Below are positions 23,727 to 32,956 of a stretch of 52,054 nt of DNA, in pieces. Numbering within the stretch: position 1 is the stretch's first letter; each line of letters begins with the position of its first letter. The notes beneath the pieces were generated by a model. That model did not search any database. It was not told the origin of the DNA and saw nothing but the letters and a program-made list of their open reading frames with translations. Source of the DNA: Muribaculaceae bacterium (lineage in GTDB: Bacteria > Bacteroidota > Bacteroidia > Bacteroidales > Muribaculaceae); the NCBI GenBank assembly GCA_017405965.1, contig JAFQZK010000032.1, positions 1 through 52,054 of the forward strand, read 5' to 3'. Position numbers and translations under genes: made by a program.

Positions 23727-25208
23727 ATGAACAGATTGAAATTTTTAACATTCTTCCTGCTGGCCGCATTGACCCTCGGTCTCTCGGCCTGCAGCGGCAG
23801 TGACGAACCTGATGCACCCAAACAGGCTGCTCCTGCCGTAGTCAGCACATCGCCCGAAAACGGCTCGACGACAGTAGTTCCCGGCGCCATCGATGTGACC
23901 ATCACCTACGACAAGACTATTGCCATGGAGGCCGGCGACATCAGCAAGATTCAGGCTACCGGAGCCACCATCAGCAACGTGCGCACCATGAAAGCCGCCC
24001 TGATGCTCACTGCCACCTGTGCCGAAGAGGGCCAGGCCGTGACCATCACCATTCCCGCCGGAATCATCAAGAACACCAACGGCGTGGCAGCAGCGGCCTA
24101 TACACTGAACTTCACCACCAAGAAGACCGAGTTGCCCAACCCCAATGCCCCCGACGGACACGAGTCGGCCGCCCAGGCTGTCATCAACATGGCCCCAGGC
24201 TGGAACCTGGGCAATACGCTCGACAGCTACGGTGACTGGATTGGTGACCATCAGGAGCCCTACAAATATGAGACCGCATGGGGCCAGCCCATCACCGACG
24301 CCCACCTGATGCAGGCCTTCAAGGAGAAAGGCTTCAAGGGCATCCGCGTTCCCGTGACCTGGTACCAGCACATGGATGCCCAGGGCAATGTTGACGAGGC
24401 TTGGATGAACCGCGTGCAGGAGGTTGTGGACTATGTCATCAACCAGGGCATGTATTGCATCCTCAACGTGCACCACGACACCGGTGCCCACAATGCCGCA
24501 TGGGTTGTCGCCAGCTCGACGCTGCAACTCGACCGCTATGCCAAGCTGTGGACACAGATTGCCACCCGCTTCCAGAACTACGACCACCACCTGCTGTTCG
24601 AGGGCTATAACGAGATGCTCAACACTGCCCAGCAGTGGAACCAGCCGAGCAATCTGTCCGATCTCGAGTACGTGAACCAGCATGCCGCCAAGTTTGTCGA
24701 GGCAGTGCGCGCTACCGGCGGCAACAACACCTACAGGAACCTGATTGTTTCGACCTATGCCGCCGCCCATGGCACTGCCGTGCTCAACGGTCTCACCGTC
24801 CCCACCGACCCGTGCGGCAACCAGAGCCACATCGCCGTCGAGGTTCACTCCTATGATCCCTGGGATTGGTTGCATGTTTACAACATGACCTGGACCAGCG
24901 AATGTCGCGAGTACCTCAAGAGCATGTTCACGGATTTGGAAACCTACTTCATCTCCAAGGGATATCCCGTTATCATCGGCGAGTATGCCACCAACGGTGC
25001 CGGCGAATTGACCATCGACAAGAACAGCACTACCGCCCAGAAGGCCGAAGCCGGCAAGCAAGCTGGCGACATGAACCGCCTGTGCAAGAAGTACGGTGCC
25101 GCCTCGTTCTACTGGATGTCGCTCGTTGACGGTGCCGACCGCAGCGAGGCCACCTTCAAGTGGACGATGGAACAAGTTGCCGACTCGATCGTCAACGTGT
25201 ATAAATAA
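23727..25208 (+). CDS. GH5 endo-glucanase-type lipoprotein, probably subfamily 4
   Basis: 493 residues. Lipoprotein signal ending LGLSAC, then an Ig-like (SbsA/Big_5) domain (about 35-130; VVSTSPENGSTTVVPGAID) and the GH5 barrel (about 145-490), which starts APGWNLGNTLDSYG and contains FKGIRVPVTWYQH and LNVHHD. The acid/base is Glu296 in FEGYNEML and the nucleophile Glu419 in VIIGEYA. The order of motifs fits GH5_4 (endo-xyloglucanase, lichenase, glucomannan-active enzymes). As a surface lipoprotein it would make the first cuts outside the cell. It is convergent with the GH26 gene at 25422-26867, with a bidirectional terminator between. Confidence 0.88.
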   Translation: MNRLKFLTFFLLAALTLGLSACSGSDEPDAPKQAAPAVVSTSPENGSTTVVPGAIDVTITYDKTIAMEAGDISKIQATGATISNVRTMKAALMLTATCAEEGQAVTITIPAGIIKNTNGVAAAAYTLNFTTKKTELPNPNAPDGHESAAQAVINMAPGWNLGNTLDSYGDWIGDHQEPYKYETAWGQPITDAHLMQAFKEKGFKGIRVPVTWYQHMDAQGNVDEAWMNRVQEVVDYVINQGMYCILNVHHDTGAHNAAWVVASSTLQLDRYAKLWTQIATRFQNYDHHLLFEGYNEMLNTAQQWNQPSNLSDLEYVNQHAAKFVEAVRATGGNNTYRNLIVSTYAAAHGTAVLNGLTVPTDPCGNQSHIAVEVHSYDPWDWLHVYNMTWTSECREYLKSMFTDLETYFISKGYPVIIGEYATNGAGELTIDKNSTTAQKAEAGKQAGDMNRLCKKYGAASFYWMSLVDGADRSEATFKWTMEQVADSIVNVYK

Positions 25209-25251
25209 GGGAACAATACGCCAGTCGCCACATTTAACCGCCTGGAATATT

Positions 25252-25332
25252 AACCGCCCTAGCGGGCGGGAAATTAAACAAATTATAATTTTAAAATTAA
25301 TTTTTTTTTAATTTCCCGCCCGCAGGGCGGTT
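25252..25332. repeat. Two-hairpin repeat element (b), 81 bp
   Basis: Nearly perfect inverted ends: AACCGCCCTAGCGGGCGGG on the left and the complementary type CCCGCCCGCAGGGCGGTT on the right, with AAATTAA / TTAATTT inside. Here both end hairpins use the CCGCCC stem, unlike copies a, c, d and e. Confidence 0.8.
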
Positions 25333-25367
25333 ATACTAAATTTTGCTGGACAGTAATGAAAAAAAAC

Positions 25368-25401
25368 AGGCTGAATCCCGCCAACGAGGTTCAGCCTTTT
25401 T
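25368..25401. terminator. Bidirectional terminator between GH5 and GH26
   Basis: AGGCTGAA (25368-25375) pairs with TTCAGCCT (25390-25397). T residues follow on the plus strand (25397-25401) and an A-run (25359-25366) gives a T-run on the minus strand. It serves both convergent genes. Confidence 0.75.
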
Positions 25402-25421
25402 CGTTACAAAATGTCAAGCCA

Positions 25422-26867
25422 TCACTTGAGGTCGGGCAACTGGTCGCGGGTGATGACATAGGCATTGGACATGGCGTTCTTCCACCAGGCGTCGCTGGTG
25501 AAGTTGCCGCCATACCACACCATGAACGAGCCCCACTTGGCTCCGGCGCCCCAGATGTCGGCGATGTTGGCAAAGCTGGTGCTGCCGTCAACACCACACT
25601 CGCCCAAGATAACCATCTTGCCTTGATAGGTAGCCTGAATTTCGTCAAACTCCTGCTTGTTCTGCGCGGCGTTGTAGCCGTACAGGTCGCGGGCAATGAT
25701 ATCGACATACTCGTTGCCGGGATACCAATCGATGTCCTGGTTGTATTTAGAGCTGTCGCCGTTGTAATTCTGAGTGGTCCATACCCAGATGAGGTTTTTC
25801 ACGCCCTTCTGCTTGAAGTAGTCAAACATGGCAACCCACAACTTCTTGTAGGTATCGGCGCCGTCATATCCCCACCAGAACCAGGCCTTGGTCCAATTGG
25901 CCTGTTGCTTGGCACATGCGTTGCCTGCGCCCTCGTGGAAGGGACGCCACATGGCAGCGATGCCTTCGTTCTGCAACTTCAGCAAGACGTCAACCACCTT
26001 GTCCATCTGGCCATAGAACCACTGGTTTTCCCAAGTGCCGCTGACCAGGGCATTGGAGGCCTTGAAAGTGGTCTCACTGGGCGTGCAGGTCACGCCCGAG
26101 CCGTCGCTGCCGGGAACGGTGCTCGCACTGAGGGGCACGTTGAAATGCCACATGAGCTGGACGATGCCACCGGCGTCGGACCACTCCTTGACAGGCGTTA
26201 TGTTGCTGTAGTCGATCCAGTTGTTCTGGGGAACATAGATATGGAGGAAGTCATAGCAGTTCATGGCCGGATATTTACCGGTCACGCCCTTCACATAGTC
26301 GGCCATACGATGATTCCAGTTCACATCGGCCATGACGCTCGAGATGGTCTTGCTGCCATACTGCGACCACATATAGGCCAGCAGTTTCTTGGCGGATTCG
26401 GTAGTGGCAACCACGGGTTCCTGTCCCTCGGCAGGAGGAATCACGGTGGCCTTCTTGGTCTTGAAGCTCAAGGTGAACTCCGGAGCCGATGCCGAAGCGT
26501 CGGCAGTGGAAACGATAGCGCCCTTGGGCACCTTGACAGTATAGTCGGTGCCAGCAACGAGCGATAAGGGAATATCTACCGCCATGGTCGTCTGTGAATT
26601 GCTCTTGGCAGTAACAGCAGCACCGTTGAGCGTGATGCCAGTCGAGGATGCGACCTTGACCGTCGTGTTATAGGTCAGCGTGAGCACAGTGGTGGTTTCG
26701 GCATCCACCTCGGCACCCTCGGCAATGGTCTGCCCTCGCAAGACCACGGTCACGCTGGGCGTGGGCTCATCCGGGTCGTCTCCACCACTACACGAGGAGA
26801 AAGTGAATACCGCTGGTAATAGCATAAGGGCCAGTAACGCAAGATTAACGAGATGATTTCTTTTCAT
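25422..26867 (-). CDS. GH26 endo-beta-1,4-mannanase, surface lipoprotein
   Basis: 481 residues. Lipoprotein signal ending FTFSSC, then an acidic linker and an Ig-like domain (about 35-135), then the GH26 barrel (about 150-480). The acid/base is Glu312 in WRPFHEGAGN, the nucleophile Glu423 in VILGECG, and WFWWGYDGADTYKKLW is the conserved GH26 aromatic segment. It probably sits on the cell surface and cuts beta-mannan or glucomannan chains for the SusC/D system encoded upstream in the same orientation. The Ig-like N-terminus parallels that of the GH5 lipoprotein across the terminator. This is one of two GH26 genes; the other (47288) has no lipobox. Confidence 0.9.
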   Translation of the reverse strand: MKRNHLVNLALLALMLLPAVFTFSSCSGGDDPDEPTPSVTVVLRGQTIAEGAEVDAETTTVLTLTYNTTVKVASSTGITLNGAAVTAKSNSQTTMAVDIPLSLVAGTDYTVKVPKGAIVSTADASASAPEFTLSFKTKKATVIPPAEGQEPVVATTESAKKLLAYMWSQYGSKTISSVMADVNWNHRMADYVKGVTGKYPAMNCYDFLHIYVPQNNWIDYSNITPVKEWSDAGGIVQLMWHFNVPLSASTVPGSDGSGVTCTPSETTFKASNALVSGTWENQWFYGQMDKVVDVLLKLQNEGIAAMWRPFHEGAGNACAKQQANWTKAWFWWGYDGADTYKKLWVAMFDYFKQKGVKNLIWVWTTQNYNGDSSKYNQDIDWYPGNEYVDIIARDLYGYNAAQNKQEFDEIQATYQGKMVILGECGVDGSTSFANIADIWGAGAKWGSFMVWYGGNFTSDAWWKNAMSNAYVITRDQLPDLK

Positions 26868-26896
26868 TGTCTTTACCTTGTAATGTTGTGCAAAAT

Positions 26897-26989
26897 TGGT
26901 TTCTAGTTTCTAGTCTTTAGTCCCTAGTCCTCAGATAGGAGTTAGGAGTGAGAATTTGGCGGATGCCAACTAAGGACTAAGGACTAACC
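26897..26989. repeat. Period-7 intergenic array H2
   Basis: Units TTTCTAG, TTTCTAG, TCTTTAG, TCCCTAG, TCCTCAG, then a palindromic core TTGGCGGATGCCAA (26956-26969), then TAAGGAC, TAAGGAC, TAAC. It fills the spacer upstream of the GH26 lipoprotein gene. Confidence 0.65.
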
Positions 26990-27011
26990 TTGGCATCGTG
27001 AAAACAAGTTA

Positions 27012-27620
27012 TCACTTTGCGCTCGGCTCGCCCATCAGTTGTTGTACCCGTGCAGTGATCGACGCGATGTAGCGGGCACGGCATTGCTCGGGCACCGTCT
27101 GCGCCATCTGTCGCAAGCGCTCCTGATAGGATATCCACGCCCGGCGGGCATGGCCTATGGCCGACTTGCGCTTTAGCCCGCTCTGACCGATGAGTTTGAA
27201 ATAAGCAGTGTCGATGGGAGCCATATCAGGCCACTCGCCAATCTCGGCGACATCGTCGGGACCATAGAGTGCATCATTCAGGATGGCGTCGACACTCATG
27301 ACTTGCGTCTTGGTGCCCACACGGGCTTCAGCCTCCAGTTCCTGCCATTCGTCATAGGCCTTCTTGGCCTTTTTGGCGGCATGGTAGAACTCGGGATAGT
27401 AGCGCAACACATCATCGACGCGTGCCGAGCACAGCGTGTCGCCGGGCTCCACAGCGATGGTGTCGATGCCATAACCCTCGATATTGGCAATGAGGTCTTC
27501 CTCCTGATGAGTGCCGTCCTTTTCCTCCTTGTAATAATGACATGAAGTCAGCATCAGGGCTAACGACACGACAACAGACAAAGAGAGGACTCGCCGACAG
27601 TTGAATTGGTTTTTGATCAT
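27012..27620 (-). CDS. Lipoprotein of unknown function inside the PUL
   Basis: 202 residues from MIKNQFNCRRVLSLS, with lipobox LTSC and attachment Cys at about residue 26. I chose this Met because the longer frame extends back into repeat element (c) and adds no signal. The mature protein is helical and charged (AAKKAKKAYDEWQELEAEARV, HARRAWISYQERLRQMAQ), with repeated YY/W residues. It has no glycosidase or binding motif I recognise. Its location between the SusC/D-SGBP operon and the surface GH26, same strand, suggests a role in the mannan/xyloglucan machinery, but this is guilt by association only. Confidence 0.75.
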   Translation of the reverse strand: MIKNQFNCRRVLSLSVVVSLALMLTSCHYYKEEKDGTHQEEDLIANIEGYGIDTIAVEPGDTLCSARVDDVLRYYPEFYHAAKKAKKAYDEWQELEAEARVGTKTQVMSVDAILNDALYGPDDVAEIGEWPDMAPIDTAYFKLIGQSGLKRKSAIGHARRAWISYQERLRQMAQTVPEQCRARYIASITARVQQLMGEPSAK

Positions 27621-27671
27621 TAGTGGATTTATAATATATGAGGGTGTGTCATAATAACCTCGCTGGCTTTT

Positions 27672-27759
27672 AATCGGCCTAGCGGCCGAGAAATTAAACA
27701 AATTAATTATAAAATGAAAATTTAAAAATTTGTTTAATTTCCCGTGCGATAGCACGGTT
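27672..27759. repeat. Two-hairpin repeat element (c), 88 bp
   Basis: The left hairpin here is TCGGCC-TAGC-GGCCGA, a changed stem against CCGCCC/GGGCGG in the other copies with pairing kept. The right hairpin is CCGTGC-GATA-GCACGG. A perfect 14-bp outer inverted repeat, GGGTGTGTCATAAT (27642-27655) / ATTATGACACACCC (27776-27789), surrounds it. Confidence 0.8.
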
Positions 27760-27819
27760 ATATTGCCGAGTCGCAATTATGACACACCCCCATATTCTAG
27801 AGATTGAATGTCAATTGGA

Positions 27820-29682
27820 TTACATGGGAGCTACGGTCACCTTGGTCAAGACGAAGTTCTGACCCTGGACGATGAACGTGCCGCCCCACCATTGCTGGGC
27901 GTAAGCAGCATCGAGCATAGCCTGGGTGAGCGTCATCTTGATGCAGTTGCCGCTGCCAGCAAAGTCATAGGCACTGAACTCGCCCTCGGCAGCCTCGGCA
28001 ACAGCCAGATAGGTGGGACCCCAGTGGCCCTCGACAATCTTGACCTGCCAGCCAGCGCCAACCTCGCCATAGAAGCGAACCACGCTGCCCTCCTGCGGGT
28101 TGCAAGCAGCCAGCTCGGGCGACGTATCGGAACCGATGGTGATGTTGTTGCCCCAGCCGCTGGTGTCCTCACGGCCTTCCCAGATAACCTGTTCGGCGCC
28201 AGCACCGATAAACTTCACATACTGCAGCTTGATGCCGTCACCCCAGATAACCATACCCATGCCGCCGTCGCCAAACATTTTAGCAGCTTCCTCGCCAGTG
28301 ATGTCAAACACGAGGTCGGTGACATTGACGCCAGGAGTGATGTTGCCATCAGAACCGTACATGCCTGCCAGGCCACTGAGCGGAGTGCTCCAGTCACCCA
28401 TGCGGAAGTTGAAGATGGGATTACTGTTGGTAGCGACAAAGTGAACGGTCATCTGACCAGGACCGGTGATGGCCTCCTGGAACTTGGTCCACAGGTCGCC
28501 GCTCCAGTTGAATACACCCCAGTTGCTCCAGCCACTCAGTTCCTCATTGCCCTGCCAGATAACACCGGCGAGCTTGCGGATCTCGAGAGGATAGGTAGCA
28601 GTGATGTTGGAGTTCTGCTTAACCACTACATCACCATCAACCAAATATTCGGGAACGGTAAAGGTCAAAGTGTTGTCCACGATGCTGTATTCATTGGCAG
28701 CCAAAGGAGCAGTACCACCAGGCAACGTAACCTCGATGATGCGGTCGAAGTTCTCACCGTACAGGGTGACAACGTCGCCGGCAACGAGGTCGGAACTCTG
28801 TGATGCACCGGTAATGACAACGGTGGGAACCGAGAACGCATCGGTCTGCAATGCAGCGCCCGAGTAGAGCAGCAGCGAGATAGCACCCGACTTACACTCG
28901 GCGGGAACAGTTGCGATAATGGTCCTGTTGTCTTCCGAAACAGTGAAGTCGGCAGCAACACCACCGGCGAACAGCACTTGCTCTACCGTGTGCAGGTTGG
29001 TGCCGTGGATAGCGATCTGCTGGCCAAAGTCGGCTGCGGCAGGCTCAAGGCTCAGATAGCTGGCCGAAACGATCTCGAGCGGAGTCTCGAAGGTGTACTC
29101 CCAGTCAGCACCGTCATTCATGGTGATGGTACCGGTCTCGGCAGCCAGAGGCACGCGAACGCGGATCTCGCGACGCGAAACATATTCAAAGTCTTCGGCG
29201 ATCACCGAGGCACTCCTGGTGAAGATAACCTCAGCAATGTTATAGACATAGTCACCCGTGATCGAGATGATGTCGCCTGCATTCAGGCCAGTGACGGGAG
29301 TCACATTGGTCACCTCGATGGGCTCTTCAAACACGAGCGTACCAATCGAAACGATAGTATCGTTGCCGGCAACCAACCTGATCTGACCGGGAACACTCTC
29401 GTCGGGCACGTTGCAATAGATGTTCTCATTGTCGCTGCGGTTGAAAGCCGAGCGCTCAACGATGGCATTACCCGGGAAGATGACTTTGTCCACCTTCTGC
29501 ATGTTGGTACCCGTGAGGCGGATTTCAGTATTGCGCAGGATGGGCGACGGTCCATAAGCCAGCAGGTTTACACCCGACTTGCTATAGGGGTCGGTGACCA
29601 GGTCCTCATCATTACAGCTTGTGAGCGAAACCCCAACAAGGGCTACCACAAACAGGATGAAAATATTTCTGAACTTTTTCAT
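27820..29682 (-). CDS. Surface glycan-binding lipoprotein with IPT/TIG domains
   Basis: 620 residues, lipoprotein signal ending SLTSC. Several IPT/TIG Ig-like domains follow (about 40-370; LRNTEIRLTGTNMQ, LNAGDIISITGDYV, VAGDVVTLYGENF). Two copies of a C-terminal beta-sandwich then appear at about 372-490 and 497-620, starting VIWQGNEELSGWSNW and VIWEGREDTSGWGNN, which look like tandem carbohydrate-binding modules. It is the fourth gene of the SusC/D operon, 18 bp after the third. It is predicted to display binding modules on the cell surface. The duplicated modules are an unusual feature; the glycan bound is unknown. Confidence 0.85.
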   Translation of the reverse strand: MKKFRNIFILFVVALVGVSLTSCNDEDLVTDPYSKSGVNLLAYGPSPILRNTEIRLTGTNMQKVDKVIFPGNAIVERSAFNRSDNENIYCNVPDESVPGQIRLVAGNDTIVSIGTLVFEEPIEVTNVTPVTGLNAGDIISITGDYVYNIAEVIFTRSASVIAEDFEYVSRREIRVRVPLAAETGTITMNDGADWEYTFETPLEIVSASYLSLEPAAADFGQQIAIHGTNLHTVEQVLFAGGVAADFTVSEDNRTIIATVPAECKSGAISLLLYSGAALQTDAFSVPTVVITGASQSSDLVAGDVVTLYGENFDRIIEVTLPGGTAPLAANEYSIVDNTLTFTVPEYLVDGDVVVKQNSNITATYPLEIRKLAGVIWQGNEELSGWSNWGVFNWSGDLWTKFQEAITGPGQMTVHFVATNSNPIFNFRMGDWSTPLSGLAGMYGSDGNITPGVNVTDLVFDITGEEAAKMFGDGGMGMVIWGDGIKLQYVKFIGAGAEQVIWEGREDTSGWGNNITIGSDTSPELAACNPQEGSVVRFYGEVGAGWQVKIVEGHWGPTYLAVAEAAEGEFSAYDFAGSGNCIKMTLTQAMLDAAYAQQWWGGTFIVQGQNFVLTKVTVAPM

Positions 29683-29700
29683 ATTCTTCTTACATTATAA

Positions 29701-31086
29701 TTAATTAGGAACCACACGGATGTTGTCAATCTTGATGATGGGGGTGCAATCTACACCTTCAACACCACAGCTCGAGACGAAGATCCACAAGCTGGTGAAG
29801 CTATCGGCAGTAAGCGTTCCGCTGGATACCGAGCCGTCCCAACCATAAACGAAGTTGGCTGCGATGGGCAGAGTAACGGTTACCCACTCGCCACCGGTGT
29901 CGTAGCTGCCCGTCGAGCTGGTTGACCAGGGACGGTACAGGGCACGAGGATTGGCATTGTTGGTCATGTAGGTGTTGTTAGCACCAGCCACGGTCTTTCC
30001 ATAGATGTCGACACCTGCAGCGCCGAAGGTCACCTTGTCAACGCCAGCGAAGCAAATCTGCATGGCTGCATTGTTCCAAGGATACTCGCTGGGAATGTTC
30101 ATCTCAAACTTGAGCGCCATGTTGCTCCAGTCACTGAAGTCGGCCAGATCGGTCAGACGTACACCGATACCGGTATCACCATCCTGATAGTTCTCGGGTG
30201 AGTTCCAGCTGCCGGGCCAGTAAACGAACGAGAAGTGTTGCTCGTCCCAGGTCTCGCCATTCAGTACCGAGCTGCCGTCACCAAGCTGGATGAACCTGCC
30301 GCTCAATGCGGTATCATCGATCGTGCTGCTGTGACCGTTCCATCCGTGGTTGTCCAGGACGTTGGTATCGAAGTCGAACAGCATGCCGCGCGAATCCTTG
30401 TAATAGAAGCTCGTCTTGGTAGTTCCGTAAACCGAAGTCACATAGATGGGACCCTCGACAGCACCGGCGGGAACAATGAAGGTTACCTGGGTGTAATCCG
30501 AGGAGATGTTGGTGATTTCGGCAGGAATCATGGAACCGTCGGCACCAGTGAAGTTGACGGTCAGCGGAGTGCCGGGATCGTCGATGAAGTAGTTACCAGT
30601 CAGCGTCTGGGATGTGCCTGCAGGTGCATACTCGTTGCCCATGCTGATGATTTGCGGAGCCGAGATAACAACGTGGAAGTCATAGGTCACGGTATCCTTG
30701 TCCTTGGTGATCATGTAAATCTTGTCGGTAACAGTTTCGGGTACCGAGCGGGGGATTTGCACGATGAGGGTGTTGTCGGTGATGTAGCTCGAGTTGAGAA
30801 TACCCTTCTTGTCGTTAAAGTAGATCTCATAGACACTACGCAGGTTCTTACCCACAAGGCAAATGATGCTTTGAGGAGAGGCCTCGGTCACCAACTCACC
30901 ATTGGTATAGTGCATGTCGGGGTCGTCGTTAGAGCCTTCAATCTCGGTGCTCATACAGCGCACATAGCTTACCGAAGGTAATCCGCTTGCCACCTCATAC
31001 TTGTCAGGCTCGTCGGCACATGAGAACAAACCCAATGCCATAACGGCAAGTGCCATGACGATGAAATTATATTTGAAATTTTTCAT
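29701..31086 (-). CDS. Surface glycan-binding protein, SGBP-B type
   Basis: 461 residues, lipoprotein signal ending LGLFSC. IPT/TIG-like domains occupy about 60-235 (VGKNLRSVYEIYFNDKKG, PAGTSQTLTGNYF). The C-terminal domain (about 235-461) begins FDFDTNVLDNHGWNG and ends IKIDNIRVVP, which resembles the xyloglucan-binding domain of SGBP-B proteins (PF18329-like). It lies 40 bp after SusD and 18 bp before the next SGBP. It would capture long polysaccharide outside the cell and pass it to SusC/D. The xyloglucan-like domain supports the idea that this locus also serves xyloglucan or glucomannan; ligand specificity is not proven by sequence. Confidence 0.85.
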   Translation of the reverse strand: MKNFKYNFIVMALAVMALGLFSCADEPDKYEVASGLPSVSYVRCMSTEIEGSNDDPDMHYTNGELVTEASPQSIICLVGKNLRSVYEIYFNDKKGILNSSYITDNTLIVQIPRSVPETVTDKIYMITKDKDTVTYDFHVVISAPQIISMGNEYAPAGTSQTLTGNYFIDDPGTPLTVNFTGADGSMIPAEITNISSDYTQVTFIVPAGAVEGPIYVTSVYGTTKTSFYYKDSRGMLFDFDTNVLDNHGWNGHSSTIDDTALSGRFIQLGDGSSVLNGETWDEQHFSFVYWPGSWNSPENYQDGDTGIGVRLTDLADFSDWSNMALKFEMNIPSEYPWNNAAMQICFAGVDKVTFGAAGVDIYGKTVAGANNTYMTNNANPRALYRPWSTSSTGSYDTGGEWVTVTLPIAANFVYGWDGSVSSGTLTADSFTSLWIFVSSCGVEGVDCTPIIKIDNIRVVPN

Positions 31087-31126
31087 TTTCTTTAATCTTT
31101 AATTTAATAGGTGTCAAACTAAAGTA

Positions 31127-32914
31127 TCAATAGCTATAGGTTTCTCTCACGTCAACATGGACACCGTCAACATTGCTGCCCAGGTTGGGATTGAACACAA
31201 CGTCTTCCTGCGGGAAAGGCATGAAGAAGTAACGCTTGCTGCCGTCGGGGCTGGTCTTCATCATAGCCTCGGGATTGGGAGCAGACTGTGCATCGTTATA
31301 GCCAGCCGACGAGGTAATCGACCAGATACCGGTCTCGGAATAAGTCTTGTAAATGTCGCTCAGGCCATAGAACGTGCTGCGCTTTTGAGCCCTGAGTTCG
31401 GCAACGCAGAAGTCGGGATCATAGTAAGATACGCGCACGTAGTCAAACCAGCGGTCACCCTCGAAGGCGAGCTCCAGGCGACGCTCTTTCCAGATGTCGT
31501 CAAAGGTGATGACAGTGGGACGCTGAGCGTTCCTGATTGCGCGGTGGCGCACTGCATAGAAGGCGTCGATGGCGCTAGCGTCGGAGGTCGACTTGGAAGT
31601 ACCCATCTTGGCCTCGGCATAAATCAGATAAATGTCGGCAAGACGCAGCAAGTGGGTCGACAGCGAGCTGGCCATACGGCCATCAGAATGTCCGAACTCA
31701 GCAACGTGGTCGGCTGTGTTGCCGTACAGGTGCTTCACACAGTTGGAACCGGTAGCCGAGTTGAGCTGGCCACCAGCCGACTTGTTATAATCGGTGTCGA
31801 ACATGAACTTCAGATAATCGAAGCCCATCTCATGGGTAGTGCTGTTCATCTCATGATCACGCCAGAAGTAGGAATAGGTGTAACCGGGCAGCATCATGGT
31901 AGCCTTCAAGCGGCTGTCAACGTTGTTGAGCCACATGTCAGGGTTGTTCTCCAGCAGCTTGATGCCAAAGGCTTCCTGCAGGTCAACCGAAGGATCGGTC
32001 CAGTCGCCCCAAGTGGCACTGTAGCCCTCAAAGCCAGTCAAACCAAGGTCACTCTCGAGCGAGTTCTGAGCGGTCCAGACGTTGCCGTCGGCAGTCCAAC
32101 GCCAAGCGATAAGGCTCTCGGCGCAGTTGTTGTTGTGACCGCGGAAGATGTCCTCATAGTTATCCATGAGCGTGCGGCCGCTATTATCAATCACTTCCTT
32201 GGCATACTGGGCAGCCATGGCCATGTCGTCACCATTGATGGTGCCGCTGATACCAGCCTTCATCCAGTAAACCTTGGCCAGCAAACCAGTTGCTGAATAA
32301 TAGTCTACACGGCCATTGGTGGGCGTCTTGACACCAGCAAGGAGTTCACGGGCTTTTTCGAGCGTCATGATGATGTACTCATAGACGTCGGAACGCCAAA
32401 CTTTCTCCTTGGTATTATAGGCGCCGTCAAGTTCCTCGGTGTTGTTGTGCACGATGGGCACCTCACCGAATGAGCGAACCAGATAGAAATAGGCCATTGC
32501 CTTCCAAACGAGGCATTCGCCCATCGTCTGGTTCTTAATAGCCTGCGAAGGACCGCTGCTGCCGTTAATGTAGTTATAGACGGTGCTTGAGTGACCGATA
32601 ACGGCCCACAGAGAGTAAGCCATGTTCACCAAGTCCTGGTCGGTACCGTTCAGGGTGAACTCACAGTAAGGCGAATTGCCCATGTAGAGGTTACCCGAAA
32701 GGCCCTCACCCACTTTAAAGAAACCACGCTGGTAGTCATACCAGGGAGAGTTGTACAGGTAGTTGACGCCTGCAATGCACTGCTCGTCGGTCTTGTAGTA
32801 GTTCCCTGCGTTGTAGCTGTCCTCATTGGGTCGATCGAGGAAGTCCTCGCACGAAGTCATGGTCAGCGCAACGAATGCCAGAGCAATGATATATTTAATC
32901 TTGAATAGTTTCAT
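31127..32914 (-). CDS. susD: SusD-family nutrient-binding outer-membrane lipoprotein
   Basis: 595 residues, lipoprotein signal ending ALTMTSC followed by EDFLDRPNEDSY, a classical SusD N-terminus. The N-terminal helical region contains the TPR-like repeats (AIKNQTMGECLVWKAMAYFYLVRSFG) and the C-terminal RagB/SusD domain contains LRLADIYLIYAEA and WKERRLELAFEGDRWFD. It forms the lid on the SusC channel and binds oligosaccharides. It lies 42 bp after the susC gene in the same operon. The length is normal for the family. The gene symbol is used in the family sense; the bound glycan here is probably mannan- or xyloglucan-derived. Confidence 0.95.
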   Translation of the reverse strand: MKLFKIKYIIALAFVALTMTSCEDFLDRPNEDSYNAGNYYKTDEQCIAGVNYLYNSPWYDYQRGFFKVGEGLSGNLYMGNSPYCEFTLNGTDQDLVNMAYSLWAVIGHSSTVYNYINGSSGPSQAIKNQTMGECLVWKAMAYFYLVRSFGEVPIVHNNTEELDGAYNTKEKVWRSDVYEYIIMTLEKARELLAGVKTPTNGRVDYYSATGLLAKVYWMKAGISGTINGDDMAMAAQYAKEVIDNSGRTLMDNYEDIFRGHNNNCAESLIAWRWTADGNVWTAQNSLESDLGLTGFEGYSATWGDWTDPSVDLQEAFGIKLLENNPDMWLNNVDSRLKATMMLPGYTYSYFWRDHEMNSTTHEMGFDYLKFMFDTDYNKSAGGQLNSATGSNCVKHLYGNTADHVAEFGHSDGRMASSLSTHLLRLADIYLIYAEAKMGTSKSTSDASAIDAFYAVRHRAIRNAQRPTVITFDDIWKERRLELAFEGDRWFDYVRVSYYDPDFCVAELRAQKRSTFYGLSDIYKTYSETGIWSITSSAGYNDAQSAPNPEAMMKTSPDGSKRYFFMPFPQEDVVFNPNLGSNVDGVHVDVRETYSY

Positions 32915-32956
32915 ATCTTTAATTCCTTTGAATAATTAAACCGTTAACCATGAATG

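Noticed and set aside
23745-25175. Long minus-strand open frame of 476 codons opposite the GH5 gene
   Set aside because: It mirrors the third-position GC bias of the GH5 gene, has no signal or domain, and GH5 on the plus strand shows clear catalytic motifs.
25356-26567. Plus-strand open frame of 403 codons opposite the GH26 lipoprotein
   Set aside because: It begins within the bidirectional terminator and carries no recognisable domain; GH26 motifs are on the minus strand.
27621-27776. Longer start for the PUL lipoprotein
   Set aside because: The extension lies in two-hairpin element (c) and would bury the lipoprotein signal inside the protein.
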